Assembly (NCBI GenBank): GCA_027596075.1
Contig: JADGJC010000089.1
Location: forward strand, 62,564-126,563
Length of the DNA: 64,000 bases
Direction of reading: 5' to 3'
DNA from: Rhizophlyctis rosea
Lineage: Eukaryota; Chytridiomycota; Chytridiomycetes; Rhizophlyctidales; Rhizophlyctidaceae
Shown piece by piece: positions 40,858 through 53,723 of this stretch. Under the pieces are notes generated by a model that saw only the letters and a list, made by a program, of their open reading frames with translations, was not told where the DNA came from and did not search any database. The position numbers and the translations under genes were made by a program. Numbering within the stretch: position 1 is the first letter of the stretch; every line of letters begins with the position of its first letter.

Positions 40858-41051
40858 TATGGCTGTTGATGAGGTGCAAATTGGTTTTCAGGAGAACATT
40901 GACTGAAGGTTAACGAGCTTAACAAGTGGTTTATCTTATGTAGCAACCGGTATAGGGTATGTATTGTGCTAATAGCAAAGGGTATACATTGGCAACACAA
41001 CTGCGGAAAGTGGAATGCGGGACTGTAGGACGTGTGACTTGGTGCACTGCA

Positions 41052-43081
41052 TCACTCCCTCCTACCAAAAAAGCTATCCATGAAAGATCTCTGCTCCTCC
41101 AAAACTGTTTTCCCCTTCGCCATTTTCCCTCCCTTTTGCGCCCTTACCTCTCCACGTGCAGGGACAACCTTTGCCGATTTTCCTAAATATTCGTCCACCC
41201 CAACCGCCTTGGGCTTCCCCTCACGTCCAGCGGCATGGTCGTCAGACGAGTCAGCAGCAATGACCTGATGCATGAAAGCCAAGTCCGGAGCACTATCCAA
41301 TCGTGCACGTTTTGGTGACGTATACACATTGCTTGCAGAATGCAGAACGACGGGATCTTCTTCCGAATCGTCCGGACTGGTAAGTCGAGATCTTTTACGG
41401 GACTCAATTGGGGCCTGCGATGCATGTGATTGTAAGGTTGAGCCGGAGCCAATGGGTTACAGGAGGTCCGGCGTGTATCAACAATACCTCAATTGATCCA
41501 CGCAAGCTTCGTATCTCATCTTTCAATCTGTATGTCCAACGTATTACATAAATTGTCAGAAGCATCCAGGAGACACAATCAGAATACGGGACACACCTCT
41601 GAGTTTCCTTCCTCCCTTTCCTCCCTTGAATCTCTCTCCCCTCCAACCTCCTCTCCAACTCTTGAATTGTAGCACTCTTTTCATTCGAGGCAATCTTCAA
41701 TCCCACCGTCTCTTCCCGCAACGCATCATATTTCAATTTCATATTCGTCAATTTCACCCTATTATCTTCTGCGATTTCGTCTTTCACTTTCTGTTGCTGC
41801 TGGAGAGCCTGACACGTGGCTCTGGCTTCGTTCAGTAGGTTTTGAAGCGTCCCCATCTTTGGCAGACCGTAATAAAAAGCGGCTGATCAGCGTCAGAACC
41901 GCATCAACAGTCAAAAATCAAAAAAACTGCGTCTAGGGAAAAGTACGCATTACCTCCCGGCGGTGTTCTCCCTCTGCCGTCTCACGCGTTTTCGACTTTT
42001 TCAATACTCTCTCTTTCCATTTGGACCGGTCGCTTTCCGTCTCTTCCAATTTTCTGCGGTATCAACGATCGATTCATAGCTGCATCGAATATGGGACACG
42101 CACCATAGCACATCATACCTTTGCAAGTCTTTCATCAAAAAGTTGAACTGGTCCTCTTGCGCCAACATTTGCGCTTCCAGCGACTTTTGCATCTCCTTCT
42201 TTGCCCTTTTGGACTGCTTCAATTGATCATTCAACGCATTCTGTTCTGCCGCCCATCGCGCGGTAATCTCACGTTCCACATTAGCGTGTTCCTCCTTGAG
42301 GGCTGCAAATTGGCGTTCCAGCTCTGCTGAACGGTCCTGTTGCGCACGTAATTGTTGCGTGAAGAGCAATTGGGACTCGAAATGGGCTTTGGAAAGTTCT
42401 TCGTTCTGAGATTTCAAGTCGTCGAATCGGTCTTGGTACCATTTGACCTTCTGCAGGAAAATGATTAGACCACGGTCAAGAGCGCAATTAATCCTGCATG
42501 CTGAAACCAACGCGTTTGCAAACACAGCGCATGAAAGGGACTCCCTTGTGGTCGCATGCAAACGCAGACCTCTTCGTTACCCAACCGTGCTGCCGTCAAT
42601 TGTCATTCGTGCTTACCCTCTCTGCTTCAGAAACTCGTTTCAACAAAGCTGAGGGCGCAAGATCTTGTATCGGTCTTGCCGGACAAAACCACAGGCCTTG
42701 CTTTCCGACTTCCATCTTTATCTTCCGTCTGCATATTGGGCAAGGCATTGAGCTCTTGTTCCCGAAACCGGGAACAATGCTGTCAAGTGCAGTCAATTGC
42801 GGCACTTCCCCTTTAAGCTTCAAAGTCTGTAAACCTACCACTTTGAGTGAAACCAGTGCCCACCTATCGAAGTGAGGGATTGAGTAAGTCACGGAAGCAA
42901 ATGCTAGTCTTTGTGAGGAAGGTACACGACAAGCTCTACACACACATGATCCAAAAACACACAAGTCGGTGAACTTGTCTTGCAACTTGACAGGCGGCAT
43001 GAACCTTTCGGTGGGTTCAATGTCGCTAAGGTCGTAAAGACCAGAGAGGCAAATACTGCAGTTGTCGCCTTCTTCTTGCAT
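41052..43081 (-). CDS. TRAIP-like RING/coiled-coil E3 ubiquitin ligase
   Basis: Exons on the minus strand: 43081-42946, 42863-42839 (25 nt), 42779-42617, 42450-42119, 42053-41954, 41856-41597 and two 3' exons ending at 41052. All junctions are in frame. Splicing joins an N-terminal RING-H2 finger: NCSICLSGLY, SCGHWFHSKC, CPICRRKI. A long coiled coil follows (about residues 110-330). The tail is basic and disordered (SPKRARLDS) and ends MDSFFGRRE. This is the architecture of TRAIP/NOPO, the replisome-associated ligase that drives CMG helicase unloading and crosslink repair. The tail resembles a PCNA-interacting peptide (Met-x-x-Phe-Phe) but lacks the canonical Gln. The insert between the first two RING Cys pairs is longer than in animal TRAIP. 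Another RING/coiled-coil protein is the alternative. Confidence 0.7.
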
Positions 43082-43950
43082 CCCGTTGGTGGTAATATAT
43101 ACGCGTGCAATTTCTAGACGAGCATGAGGAGATGGAAGACTTTCCAGGAGTTTGATGAAAATGTCGTGTGGTTTGTTGTCACGTGCAAGTCCGACCTCAT
43201 TCTCTCCTCAATGGGACAAACTGGCCAATATGAACCACCCAACAGACAGCCAAGGCGCGCTTGGTATCTTCCCTCTTCCAAAGTCGTTGTTTTCGAGTTG
43301 GAAGGCAGGCGTGAAAAACTTCGGCAAATGGGAATTTGCGGAAGTGTACAAAGGGTTCTCCAATATTTCATGTACATTCATACATTATGACCGTCATGTT
43401 TCCACTCGAGCAAGAAATGTCGGTCAATCTTGTTGACCGTATTCCGCGATCAGTCTTCTAAGCGTTGTTGCACATAGTGAAACGGCAAGGATCCCTATTT
43501 TTTCATCTGCAACTTCCAAATCAGATGCATCGTAAAACTTTCCATGTATTGTCGTGGGTGCGGTACTGAGGTCCGTGGTATGATTCATACACCTTATAAC
43601 TCGCCGACCCGCAGCGCCCAAAGAATCGCCATCGAACATGACACTGAACGCGATCAGCAGCACTGCCTGACCTTTATCGAGACGCTACGACGCGCAGTTA
43701 GTTTTCAAAACAGCAAAGGGGCAAGAACATGATGATATTGAAAAAAAGGGGAGCAAGGGGTGTATGCACAATCTATTCACAAGGGAAGTATGAGAAAAGG
43801 GGATATCGCGCGGCCAACTACATGATTGACAGTTGAAGCCGAAAGTTCCGCACAAAAGATGGGGGAGGGGAAGGGGAAAACGACATAAAGGGTGGGAAGA
43901 GGATGAAAGAAAGATGAAACATGAAAGGTGGGGTTGAATGTACTGATATT
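43082..43950. other. Intergenic region with one possible small reading frame
   Basis: About 870 bp between the TRAIP-like start and the Ran stop. The minus-strand frame 43663-43424 (79 residues, with DASDLEVADEKIGILAV) looks somewhat protein-like and is preceded by a possible acceptor (GGTCAG), so it might be a last exon of an unrecognised gene. No partner exon or homolog is evident. The Ran 3' UTR should lie at its right end, where the sequence is purine-rich. Confidence 0.35.
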
Positions 43951-45184
<1,234 letters not shown>

Positions 45185-46300
45185 TTCTGATGTTCAGGTC
45201 TGGTGTGAGTAGTGATAGATGGGTTTGGAATCGTGAGAAAGCGATCTGGTTGGTGTGGGTCGAGGAAGCAAGCCAACAAACGCGACCGAGATGGATGATG
45301 TGTCGTCAGCCGGAGACGTGGAAACCGTCACCCGATGACATCTTTCCACCTCTGGCGCTTATAACTCACCAACGTATGGATGGATGTGTGTAAGTATGGA
45401 TGGATGGATGGCTTAGATGAGGGGATGATAGCTGCCTATTAGGTGACGGCCGATGGATGGATGGATCTGATGTAAATAGGTTGTGCTTGCTGCGCTTCCA
45501 GCTCGAACGAACATGTCGGACACCGCCGACGGTGACTGGTCACGTGCCAGTGACTGTCTGCGCACTTTCCGCTTGGCTTGGTGGTGCTGTGCACATTGGG
45601 TGCCTGGGCAAGAATACCGCAAATACTGCGCAATTTACTGCCATTTTCCTGCGCAATGTCATCACTCACCACACTCACATACAGAGCCCGCGTTGCGATG
45701 CAATCGTAGCGGATGTACCTTTTGAAAAAACCTCGTTACCGTTGATCAGCCCCTTTTCTCTCAATTTGATCAAAGCATTACACTATTTTAGCAATTTCTT
45801 GCTCTCAACTGGAAGGCGGTGCTTCACATCGTACTGTTATCAAGTTGGCCATGCTTTTCAAACATCGGCATCATTGCTAATAATGCCTTGGGTGTGGTGA
45901 ACCAGCGCGCTTCGCACTTGCATATCAATTGGGATGGAAGGACCAATACCACTAGCTAATACTAATGCACGATAGTGGATCGCGTCTTCTGTCCATGTTT
46001 ACTATGTTTGTTTGTTTGTTTGTAAACAGAGTGAACAAAGACTGCAACAAATTACGTAACCTCAATCCTGTCAATAGGTGCACCCCACATAGGTAGCAGT
46101 CAGTGATCGAGGTTTGCATGGGGGTTCCAGATCGGAGATGAGCGCGTGGCGCCACCTGTTTGCGCTCGTTGCTTCTTCCAGTTTCCACTCCAGTTTGAAA
46201 CCGTTATCCTCAGGTGCGGTTGTGTGTCTCTTGAAACATAGAAATCCACAATGCATTGGTTGAAGGTCGATTCTTTGTATGCGTAAAGAAAGTAGTTGCA
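45185..46300. promoter_or_regulatory. Divergent intergenic region between Ran and gelsolin-like genes
   Basis: About 1.1 kb between two divergent starts. It holds GGAT-type microsatellites (45,375-45,467) and a TTTG run near 46,008-46,023. It should contain both promoters. No gene is seen. Confidence 0.4.
45375..45467. repeat. GGAT microsatellite clusters
   Basis: Three clusters of two to four ATGG units lie at about 45,375-45,384, 45,396-45,410 and 45,452-45,467, upstream of the Ran gene. Confidence 0.85.
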
Positions 46301-49300
46301 ATGACAGTAGAAACTGCACCACGACCATCATCCGTGACAGCATCGGGCGGTGGGGATCAAAGTCCCAACCAGCTTGCAGAACTGGGGCGATCCACTTCAG
46401 CCGGAACTTTAAACGACCCAAACGAAATAGCGCAACCTTTCTCCTCCTCGTTGGCACGTTCTCAGACCTTCAACGGCGCACCCTCCCGATCGTACGAGAG
46501 GTTGAGTGTTGCAAGCACTCCGGATAGCGCTGAAGGCACAGTGGCTCGCGCACGTACACTCCGGTATGTATTTCTGAAGTGTGATGGTCAAGTCGACTTG
46601 GGGATAACGCAATGTCCTCAGAGCACAACTCCACGCTTTGAAACAAACGTCATCCCATGAGCTGCTTGCATTGGAGGAAGAGCTGGCAAGGGACCGTGAG
46701 CGTATCAAAACGGAGTCGGCGCGTCGGTTGGAGGAGCTTCGAAGGGTGCAAGCGGATAAAAAAGCTTCGACCGACACCATCAAAAATAGCTGGAATAGGA
46801 AAGTTTTGGAAAGCAAGGAGAAGCTGAAGATCATTGAAAAGGACAGTTTGGCCAGACAGAAGAAGCGGGAAGAGGACCGCGAGTTGGAGATGAAGGAGGA
46901 GTGGCTGGAAAAACGAGGCCGATCAGTTGCTCGACGTTCACGAGTGAGGAACAAAGTGGTGAGTAGTCAAGCCTCCTAGTTGTAGTTAGAAGATGGGTGC
47001 GCTTCGACTTGGGGAAATAGGATCTTGCAGTGTGGCAATCGGGAGGAGGTGGAGGAAAGAGGGCGGGGAGGGGGAGGACCAGAAAGCACAGTAATGGCAA
47101 TTCAAGAATGGCAGAGTCAAGCAAGTTGGGGAAGAAGGGGTTCGAGGGAACGTTGTGTGCGAGGGTGTGTATGACGTGTGTCACACTGTCACCACCACCA
47201 CCGACACGACCACGGCAAACCCAAAAATACGACTCAAATACCACCGTCAATTTCGTGTGGGTTGTGGGAAACCTTCCCTTTCCTCCCTCAACCCTTCCAA
47301 CTTCCCGCCCACATCGTCATCCTTCCTCCATCTCCCGCTTGTTTCCTCGAACACATGCACTCGCGGAATACCACCCACTAGACCGTGCACGAGTGAACTT
47401 CCATCCCCATTTGACATTGCGCCACCTCCACCTCGTACTTCCTCAAACAACCCCACATAAACCGCTTCTGCCAAACCAAATTCGGTCACCATAAGTCTCA
47501 ATAAAAACGGTGGCGGAAAATAATCGGCGCCAACTCTCTCTGTGGGAGCGTCGCTTGTCCCACCATGGCTTCGGGCAAAACAAGAAACCATCACAGCCTC
47601 CGTCGCTCACCGTCGAGTTGACTGAACCCCACATTTACCACGCGGAGCCAGAGTCTTACGAGGACGAGGATGCCCACCACGGAGCGCTTTCGGGTTCTGA
47701 AGGAAGCGAGGCGTCGAGAACCCCTCATGACTCGCCACGGACGGGCACCAGATTCACGCTGTCTGCGGGGCCAACGACCCCAACACATTCTTGGCGGGGG
47801 CGGGCTTTGGGAGGGCTGGCGGGGGCATGGACAGCATCTTTAACGGCGGTCAGCGCATCCCTTCGGCGAGAGGATGCTAAGGGGCTAAATACAAACGATG
47901 GGGCATTAGTTAGTGTTCGCAGTGAGGATCGGGAGGATGTCCGCGCATCTAGAAGGTCTTCTCATGTCGGGGTTGGTTCTGGTGCTCCGGCGCCAGTAGT
48001 GCATGCAGTTAGGCAGGAGGATGGGCATGCAGGGTCACAGCGACGTGGCGGGCTTGTGGGCATCGGTGCTTCTTTGCCATACACTAACCGGCGTCAATCT
48101 CTTTCCCACAACTATTTCAAATCGCTTCTGACAACTGTAACCGCTTTTTTCAACGCGCCTGCATCGGTATCGCCGGCACAGGCTGCACGAAAGGCCAAGA
48201 AATATGTGTTGCAAAGGTTAGTAAGATATTAACTCGGTCTGGAGGATGTCGTTGAAAGGACGAATGGTGGATGTCTCTTGGCGATCCAGGTGCAGTCATT
48301 CTGCATGCAACGCCAAACAATTGGCATATCATCTTATGAGACCAGTGGGGCCAGCGGCTGATCATCGAGTTATTCAATCAGATGCGCATATTGACCGTTA
48401 TTTTTCAACAGCGCCGAGTTCTATGGGGCAGACTTCTCCGCGCCATCTGAGAATGACGAACTTGCGGAACTGGAGCAACGACGGGTGGTGCATGGTTCAG
48501 TTGAGGAGGGGGAGGAGCAGGAACGTGTGCGGGTCGAACAGGGTAGCGTCTTCATTACGGCGATGTCTAGCATCGCCACTCGGGGGGACGATTGGGATAA
48601 ATATCGTGACGGCGCCAGGGGCGATGGAGGTGGCAGTAGAGCTGCTTCCCGCCGAGCCTCTGTAGCGAATCTTGCGCAAGCCGGCTTGACGGCTCCGCCA
48701 AATCAATTGGGAATACCTGCGCCACCACCTGCGCCGGCATTACTTTTGGATTCCAATAAGGGACATGTTCACGCGCTAGATTATTCGGAAGTTTTCCCTT
48801 TTGATACAGGCAAATCAGAAGGGCTATCCGTATTCCGAATCGAATCTTTGAAACCGGTAAGCTACGATTGCAGTGTTCTCGTGATTGTCGGGACTTACAA
48901 TATATGCAGATACCTTTGCCGGCTTCGGATGTTGGAACATTCTGTGTGGCGGATTGCTATATCATTCTTCATTCGTCATTACGGGATGGAGAAAGAAGTC
49001 CTCGATCGGACTCGTACGATGACGAATATGAACTATCGCATTCTATCTTCACATGGATTGGCTCAAAGTCAGAATTGGATAAACGGTTCTGCGCCGCCAT
49101 CTTCAGCGTCGGCCTTCGAAACTCGGTTTCGTCCTCCTCAACCGTTCAGCATGAAAGTGATCATGACGAATCACCCGACTTCCTGGCCCTATTTCACGAC
49201 GCGATCACATATGCGGATGCATCGCAAGGCACTGAATCTGGGCTTTACATGCCACCGAAGAGGGTGTACCCTATTCGGATGTATGTAGTCACTGGGCAGA

Positions 49301-52300
49301 AGCAAGTGACAGTTCAGTTGGTCGAGCCGGCTTGGTGGTCTTTGCAGAGTGATCGGGTGATGATTGTGGATGCCGGGATGGAGCTGTTCGTATGGTACGG
49401 CACGCAGAGCAGGCTGCAGCACCGGGCAAAGGGTCGAATCATCGCTGAAAGGATCGGAAAGTTGGAGAGGGGTGGCAGGGCGTGGGTTATCGAATTGGGT
49501 ATGTATCTGCTGGATGAACAATGCAGGCGACAGGTCCATTCATGTAGCTGCAAAATTGATTTCTTATTCTTACACTTCCTGTCAGATGAGTGGCAGGAGT
49601 CGCCGCTGTTTTGGGAGAAGTTGGGAGGTGTAAGGGTGAAGGAAGGGACCGGAGAAGGTGGGCGTGTTTGATTCGAACTAGGTTGAGCGCCAGTATTTGA
49701 CATCGCCACATGTAGAGCCGACATCACCGGTAGATACAGATGAGGCCACCTTCTTGCAACTTGGTGCACAGCCCCCTACTTTATACAGGTGCGTTGAGTC
49801 CCAATAGTCGATTTGACATTCTGTATTATTAATCTCACTGACATGATTTCCCTAGGGCTTTCGATGAGCTCTCCGACGACATTACATCACATACTGTTTC
49901 TGAGGGCCGGTTGAAACGCGGCATGTTGGTGTCTGATGGGTCGTACGTCCTCGATGCGGGCGTGGAGCTGTTCTTATGGTTGGGCAGTGCTGCTGGCGTT
50001 GCGTGTCGAACGAGTGCGACAGAGTTGTTGGCGGTTTGTATCCGCGTGTATTGCCGGTCATGCTGATGATTATTGAGAATCAACGTATTTACAGCGGATA
50101 GTGCCATTGCACAAAAGACCGAAATGGACAGCCGTTCACAGGTTGGCGGAAGACGCAGAGATTGAAGTGTTCAAACTGCGGTTTCCCGATTGGGAAGGTA
50201 GCAGTGTGGACATTAATTGGCATGAGATTAAATTGGGTATGATCTGCGTACAGTCAAGGTGTGGCCGCGAACAATTATTGATTTTGCGAACCCTCTGCAC
50301 ATAGGTGAGACCGGCGCCTTTAATCGGGTGGTGGGTGGTGCATCCAAATTGCGAGTAGATGTTCGTGCCCTTTATGCCCCTCCTCCCGCTGCCGAATCAT
50401 CTGCTACGGTCGTAGAAGATACCATCAAGCATGCAAACGACCTACTGAAAAGCTTCAATACTTTCGTCTACGAACGAGGTCGTTTCGTCACGTTGCCTAC
50501 GGAAGAGCGTGGCCACTTTTTCGTTGACGACGCCTACGTATTTTTATGCGTATATCGGCTGGAGGAGCAGAAGGAGAGGGAGTTGCGGGAAGCTCGGGAG
50601 CAACGGCGTGCGGAGAGACGGAAACAGCGTTTGAAGATTGTTACTGCGACGGGATCTGGAGTGACTAGTTCCGGTACAATACCTAGCGCAGACGGGACAG
50701 TGTCCGCCAGCGATAGTGGTGCATCACCCGCAACCGCCAAGCCAGCGGACGCTTCAGAATTATCAAGTGCAGCGGATGCCGACTCTGACGACGATTCGAC
50801 GCCGGCTCCACCGACGCCAACTGTTGAGTGCGTGGTCTATTTTTGGGGGGGAAGAAGAGCGCCCAAACTAGCTTATTCAACGTTCAAATTCAAAACACAG
50901 CCGGAATTAGAGCAGCTGATGCAGGACGTGCATAAGTGCTCCGTGAGGGTAGTGCATTTGGAGCAGGGAAAGGAACCAATTGCATTGTTGGCACATCTGG
51001 ATAATATGTGGATGTTGCATAGGGGATCGCGGAGGGCATGGGCAGAGAGGCGGGCAGGTGGGAAAGAAACGGCAAAGGAAACGGGGGCCGGGAACAAAAG
51101 TCTGATCTACCACATTCGGACTGACGAACGCTACCGAACCGTCCGTGCCGCGGAGATGTTGCCAAAATGCTCCGCGCTTGTCACACGCGACTGCATTTTC
51201 CTTCTGTCTCATTTGAAAGATGTGCCACACTATCTTTGGATTGGTCGTGGGACGTCAAAGGATGAGATAAGACGTGCCCATAGCATTGTGCAAAAACTCA
51301 TTTTATTCCATTTGGGACCCGATGCCTTCCGTAACCGGAGCGTCATCAATCCTTCCACATCCATACCCTCTTCGCCTTCCTCGTCGGACTTGGCAACCTC
51401 CTCCCACCTCCCGCCACCCACAACACCTGCCACCACGTTGATCACCCTCGAACCGCCTTATAAGACCATCACGGAGAAATTGGAACCCGCCACATTCTTT
51501 TCCCTATTGATACCCCCACGAACCTCACCCGCACTCGGAACCGAACATTATTACTGTCGTCCGCCGCGCTTTTTACGTTGCAGTTGCTCACAGGGATATT
51601 TTTCTGTGGAGGAAGTCACACATTTCACCCAGATGGACCTGAAGAGTGACATGTGCATTATTCTCGACCCGGGGGCGCCGCGGAAGGTGTTTTGTTGGAT
51701 TGGCGAGGAGGCTAGTGATGTAGTGAGGAAGTTGAGTCGAAAGTCGGTGGATGTGTGGTTGGAAAGGCTTGACGATGGGAGGATGGTAGGGGCTAGTGGG
51801 GCATGGATGGGGGTGGGGAATAAAGGGAAATGGAATGATGGGGGAAGTCGGGCGAGTGTTGAAGGCAGTGGAGAGGCGGGTGGCTGGGAGGATGGGGCGG
51901 AATTGGGGAAAGACCGGGACGATAGACATAAGGAGGAAGAATCGGATGAAGAAGTAAATCAAGACGCCGGCGGGTTGGGAAAAGCGCGGGAGGCTGCCCT
52001 CAAGGCGGTGGCTGTACACGCGCGCAGGATGAGTAGGGCGGGGTCCGCATTGGGGATTATGGGGATGGGAGATGGGCCAGCGAAAGGTGGTGCGGGAATT
52101 GGGGCCGGAAGTGGTGCACCAAGCCGACCAGACTCTCCACGTTTAAGTGGTGCAACCGCAACGGCGAAGGCTCCCATGAGTACGGAAGAGGACGAAGGAG
52201 ATGTGGTGTGGATTGCACAGGGACAGGAGCCTGCGGCATTTAGAGCATTTTTCTTGGGGTGGGACGAGTTGCCTGTTGTTGGGGTCCGCGATCCGGGTAA

Positions 52301-52427
52301 TAGATTTTTGAGGGAGCAGCGGGTGAGGAAGTCGAAGCCTGCTGCGGGCAATGGCACAACCTTACCTGCGGAAGAAGCGGCGGTGGTCAGTAGTGCACCG
52401 GAGGGCGAAGGCGAACAAGCTAGTTAG
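46301..52427 (+). CDS. Six-repeat gelsolin/villin-superfamily protein with long N-terminal extension
   Basis: Actin-binding protein candidate. Early exons, 46301-46563, 46622-46958 and 47021 to about 47162, encode a Ser-rich segment, a charged coiled coil (EELARDRERIKTESARR) and a basic Gly-rich stretch. After a long intron, an exon from about 47597 to 48216 is Ser/Arg-rich. Six gelsolin-type repeats then follow: about 48.78-49.25 (ESPDFLALF), 49.26-49.64 (MELFVWYG), 49.85-50.23 (VELFLWLG), 50.40-51.03 (VVYFWGG), 51.09-51.32 (PHYLWIGRG) and 51.54-52.28 kb (KVFCWIGEE). Gelsolins sever, cap or bundle actin, often under calcium control. The LRR domain of Flightless-I and a villin headpiece are not seen. 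The model between 48.22 and 48.48 kb is unresolved. A split into two genes near 47.2-47.5 kb, where DNA is CT-rich, is possible. Confidence 0.7.
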
Positions 52428-53723
52428 CAGTCATGCGGCGGATGTTGAGGATGGGGCAATGATACCATGGATGGGAAAAACGAAAGGAAGGTGATGGGTC
52501 AGGCGACGGGGGGGTGGGCTTGCCCCCTTCGTCACTCCCAATCGACCGGATGTGTGTTTTCCCAAATCCGTTGAGAATCTGTACAAAGTAATCTTTTCTC
52601 GTCTTTTCTTCTTTTCAATCAATCTTTGTTATATAGAGCTGATATTGTAACGTGTAATAGAAGCATATTCTGCAGAGGTGTGGAACAACTGGGAATTCTT
52701 CATAGATCAGTGATGCGATCTCACTGAGATTGAGCTAACCTCTTTGTTAACTAGAGCTAAATTTGGAATCCATGTGACTTTTGGGGTTGGGTGCCAATAA
52801 TGGGTCCGATGGGTGGGACAGGATCGCCCAACATCCCGGCCGATTGGGAAAGCGGATAGCCAGTATTAGCTATCTTCTCTGATTTATGTGATTTCATAAG
52901 TGATGAGTGTGTATATCTCTATACCGGTGATAGCTGTATGTAGCCTCTGCTCCTTCCTTCCCTCAACGGTCTGTGTAACAATTCGGTGTTACACACCATG
53001 ATATCCATATGCTGGGCTTGTAGGTAGATCCAGTCTGTGTACTGTGTGCAGCTTGACTCTACCAGTCGGCAGTAACTCGGTGTCACACCGGAGAATGCAC
53101 ATGCCAAAACTTGCTAGCGTGGGCGAGCACCCTGCAGAGTTCCAACTGCGAGGGTGGTCTAGCCTACTTTTTCAAACCAACGAATCACCCTGCATAGTCG
53201 GTCTCTTCTGTCAGAGTTTGTGCACTGGAAGCATAGATAGATAGGGGCGGTAGACGTTCTTATTTCTCCTTTTAGCTAGTAGTCGTCCCTCACAAAATCG
53301 TGTTGTGTTGTGTGCAAGCGCGGAATTTGTGGTGGGACTTCACTGCAAGCGCGGAATTTGTGGTTGGACTTCACATTCCCGGACTCTTACCAAGACTCTA
53401 CGGCTTTTGTTAGTAAATAAAGTCGTGGTCGTTCGAGCTGTCAGCCTGTCACTTGAAGAAAGACCTCGTACGTATCTTCTGTGACGTTGAACCCTCGGTG
53501 CGGGGACGGCTCGACTCACTAGTCAAACCCCTCAGGCAGAAGTCTTAGCGTTTATCGGCGTTGGTGCAACTTAGCAATGTGCTGAAAGGCACACCACCCA
53601 TTTCATAATTCCCACGACATCCTGTTTGTGTATGTATATGCAACCTTGTTTCATAGTTGTTTCGTCCGATACGCTTGCTGACTCGAATTCATTGTCGCCA
53701 ACCTACAGTACATATTGCAAGAG
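52428..53723. other. Intergenic region between gelsolin-like and neurofibromin genes
   Basis: About 1.3 kb. It should hold the 3' UTR of the gelsolin-like gene and the promoter of the RasGAP gene. It contains a 31-bp tandem duplication at 53,314-53,375 and no convincing gene. Confidence 0.5.
53314..53375. repeat. 31-bp tandem duplication
   Basis: The string GCAAGCGCGGAATTTGTGGT and the following 11 bases occur twice head to tail, at 53314 and 53345, with one mismatch. Confidence 0.92.

Noticed and set aside
47030..47494. Open frame continuing through the CT-rich region after the coiled-coil exons
   Set aside because: The composition is simply that of CT-rich DNA (Pro, Ser, His, Thr), with no domain, and a good donor (AGG|GTGTGT) lies near its start.
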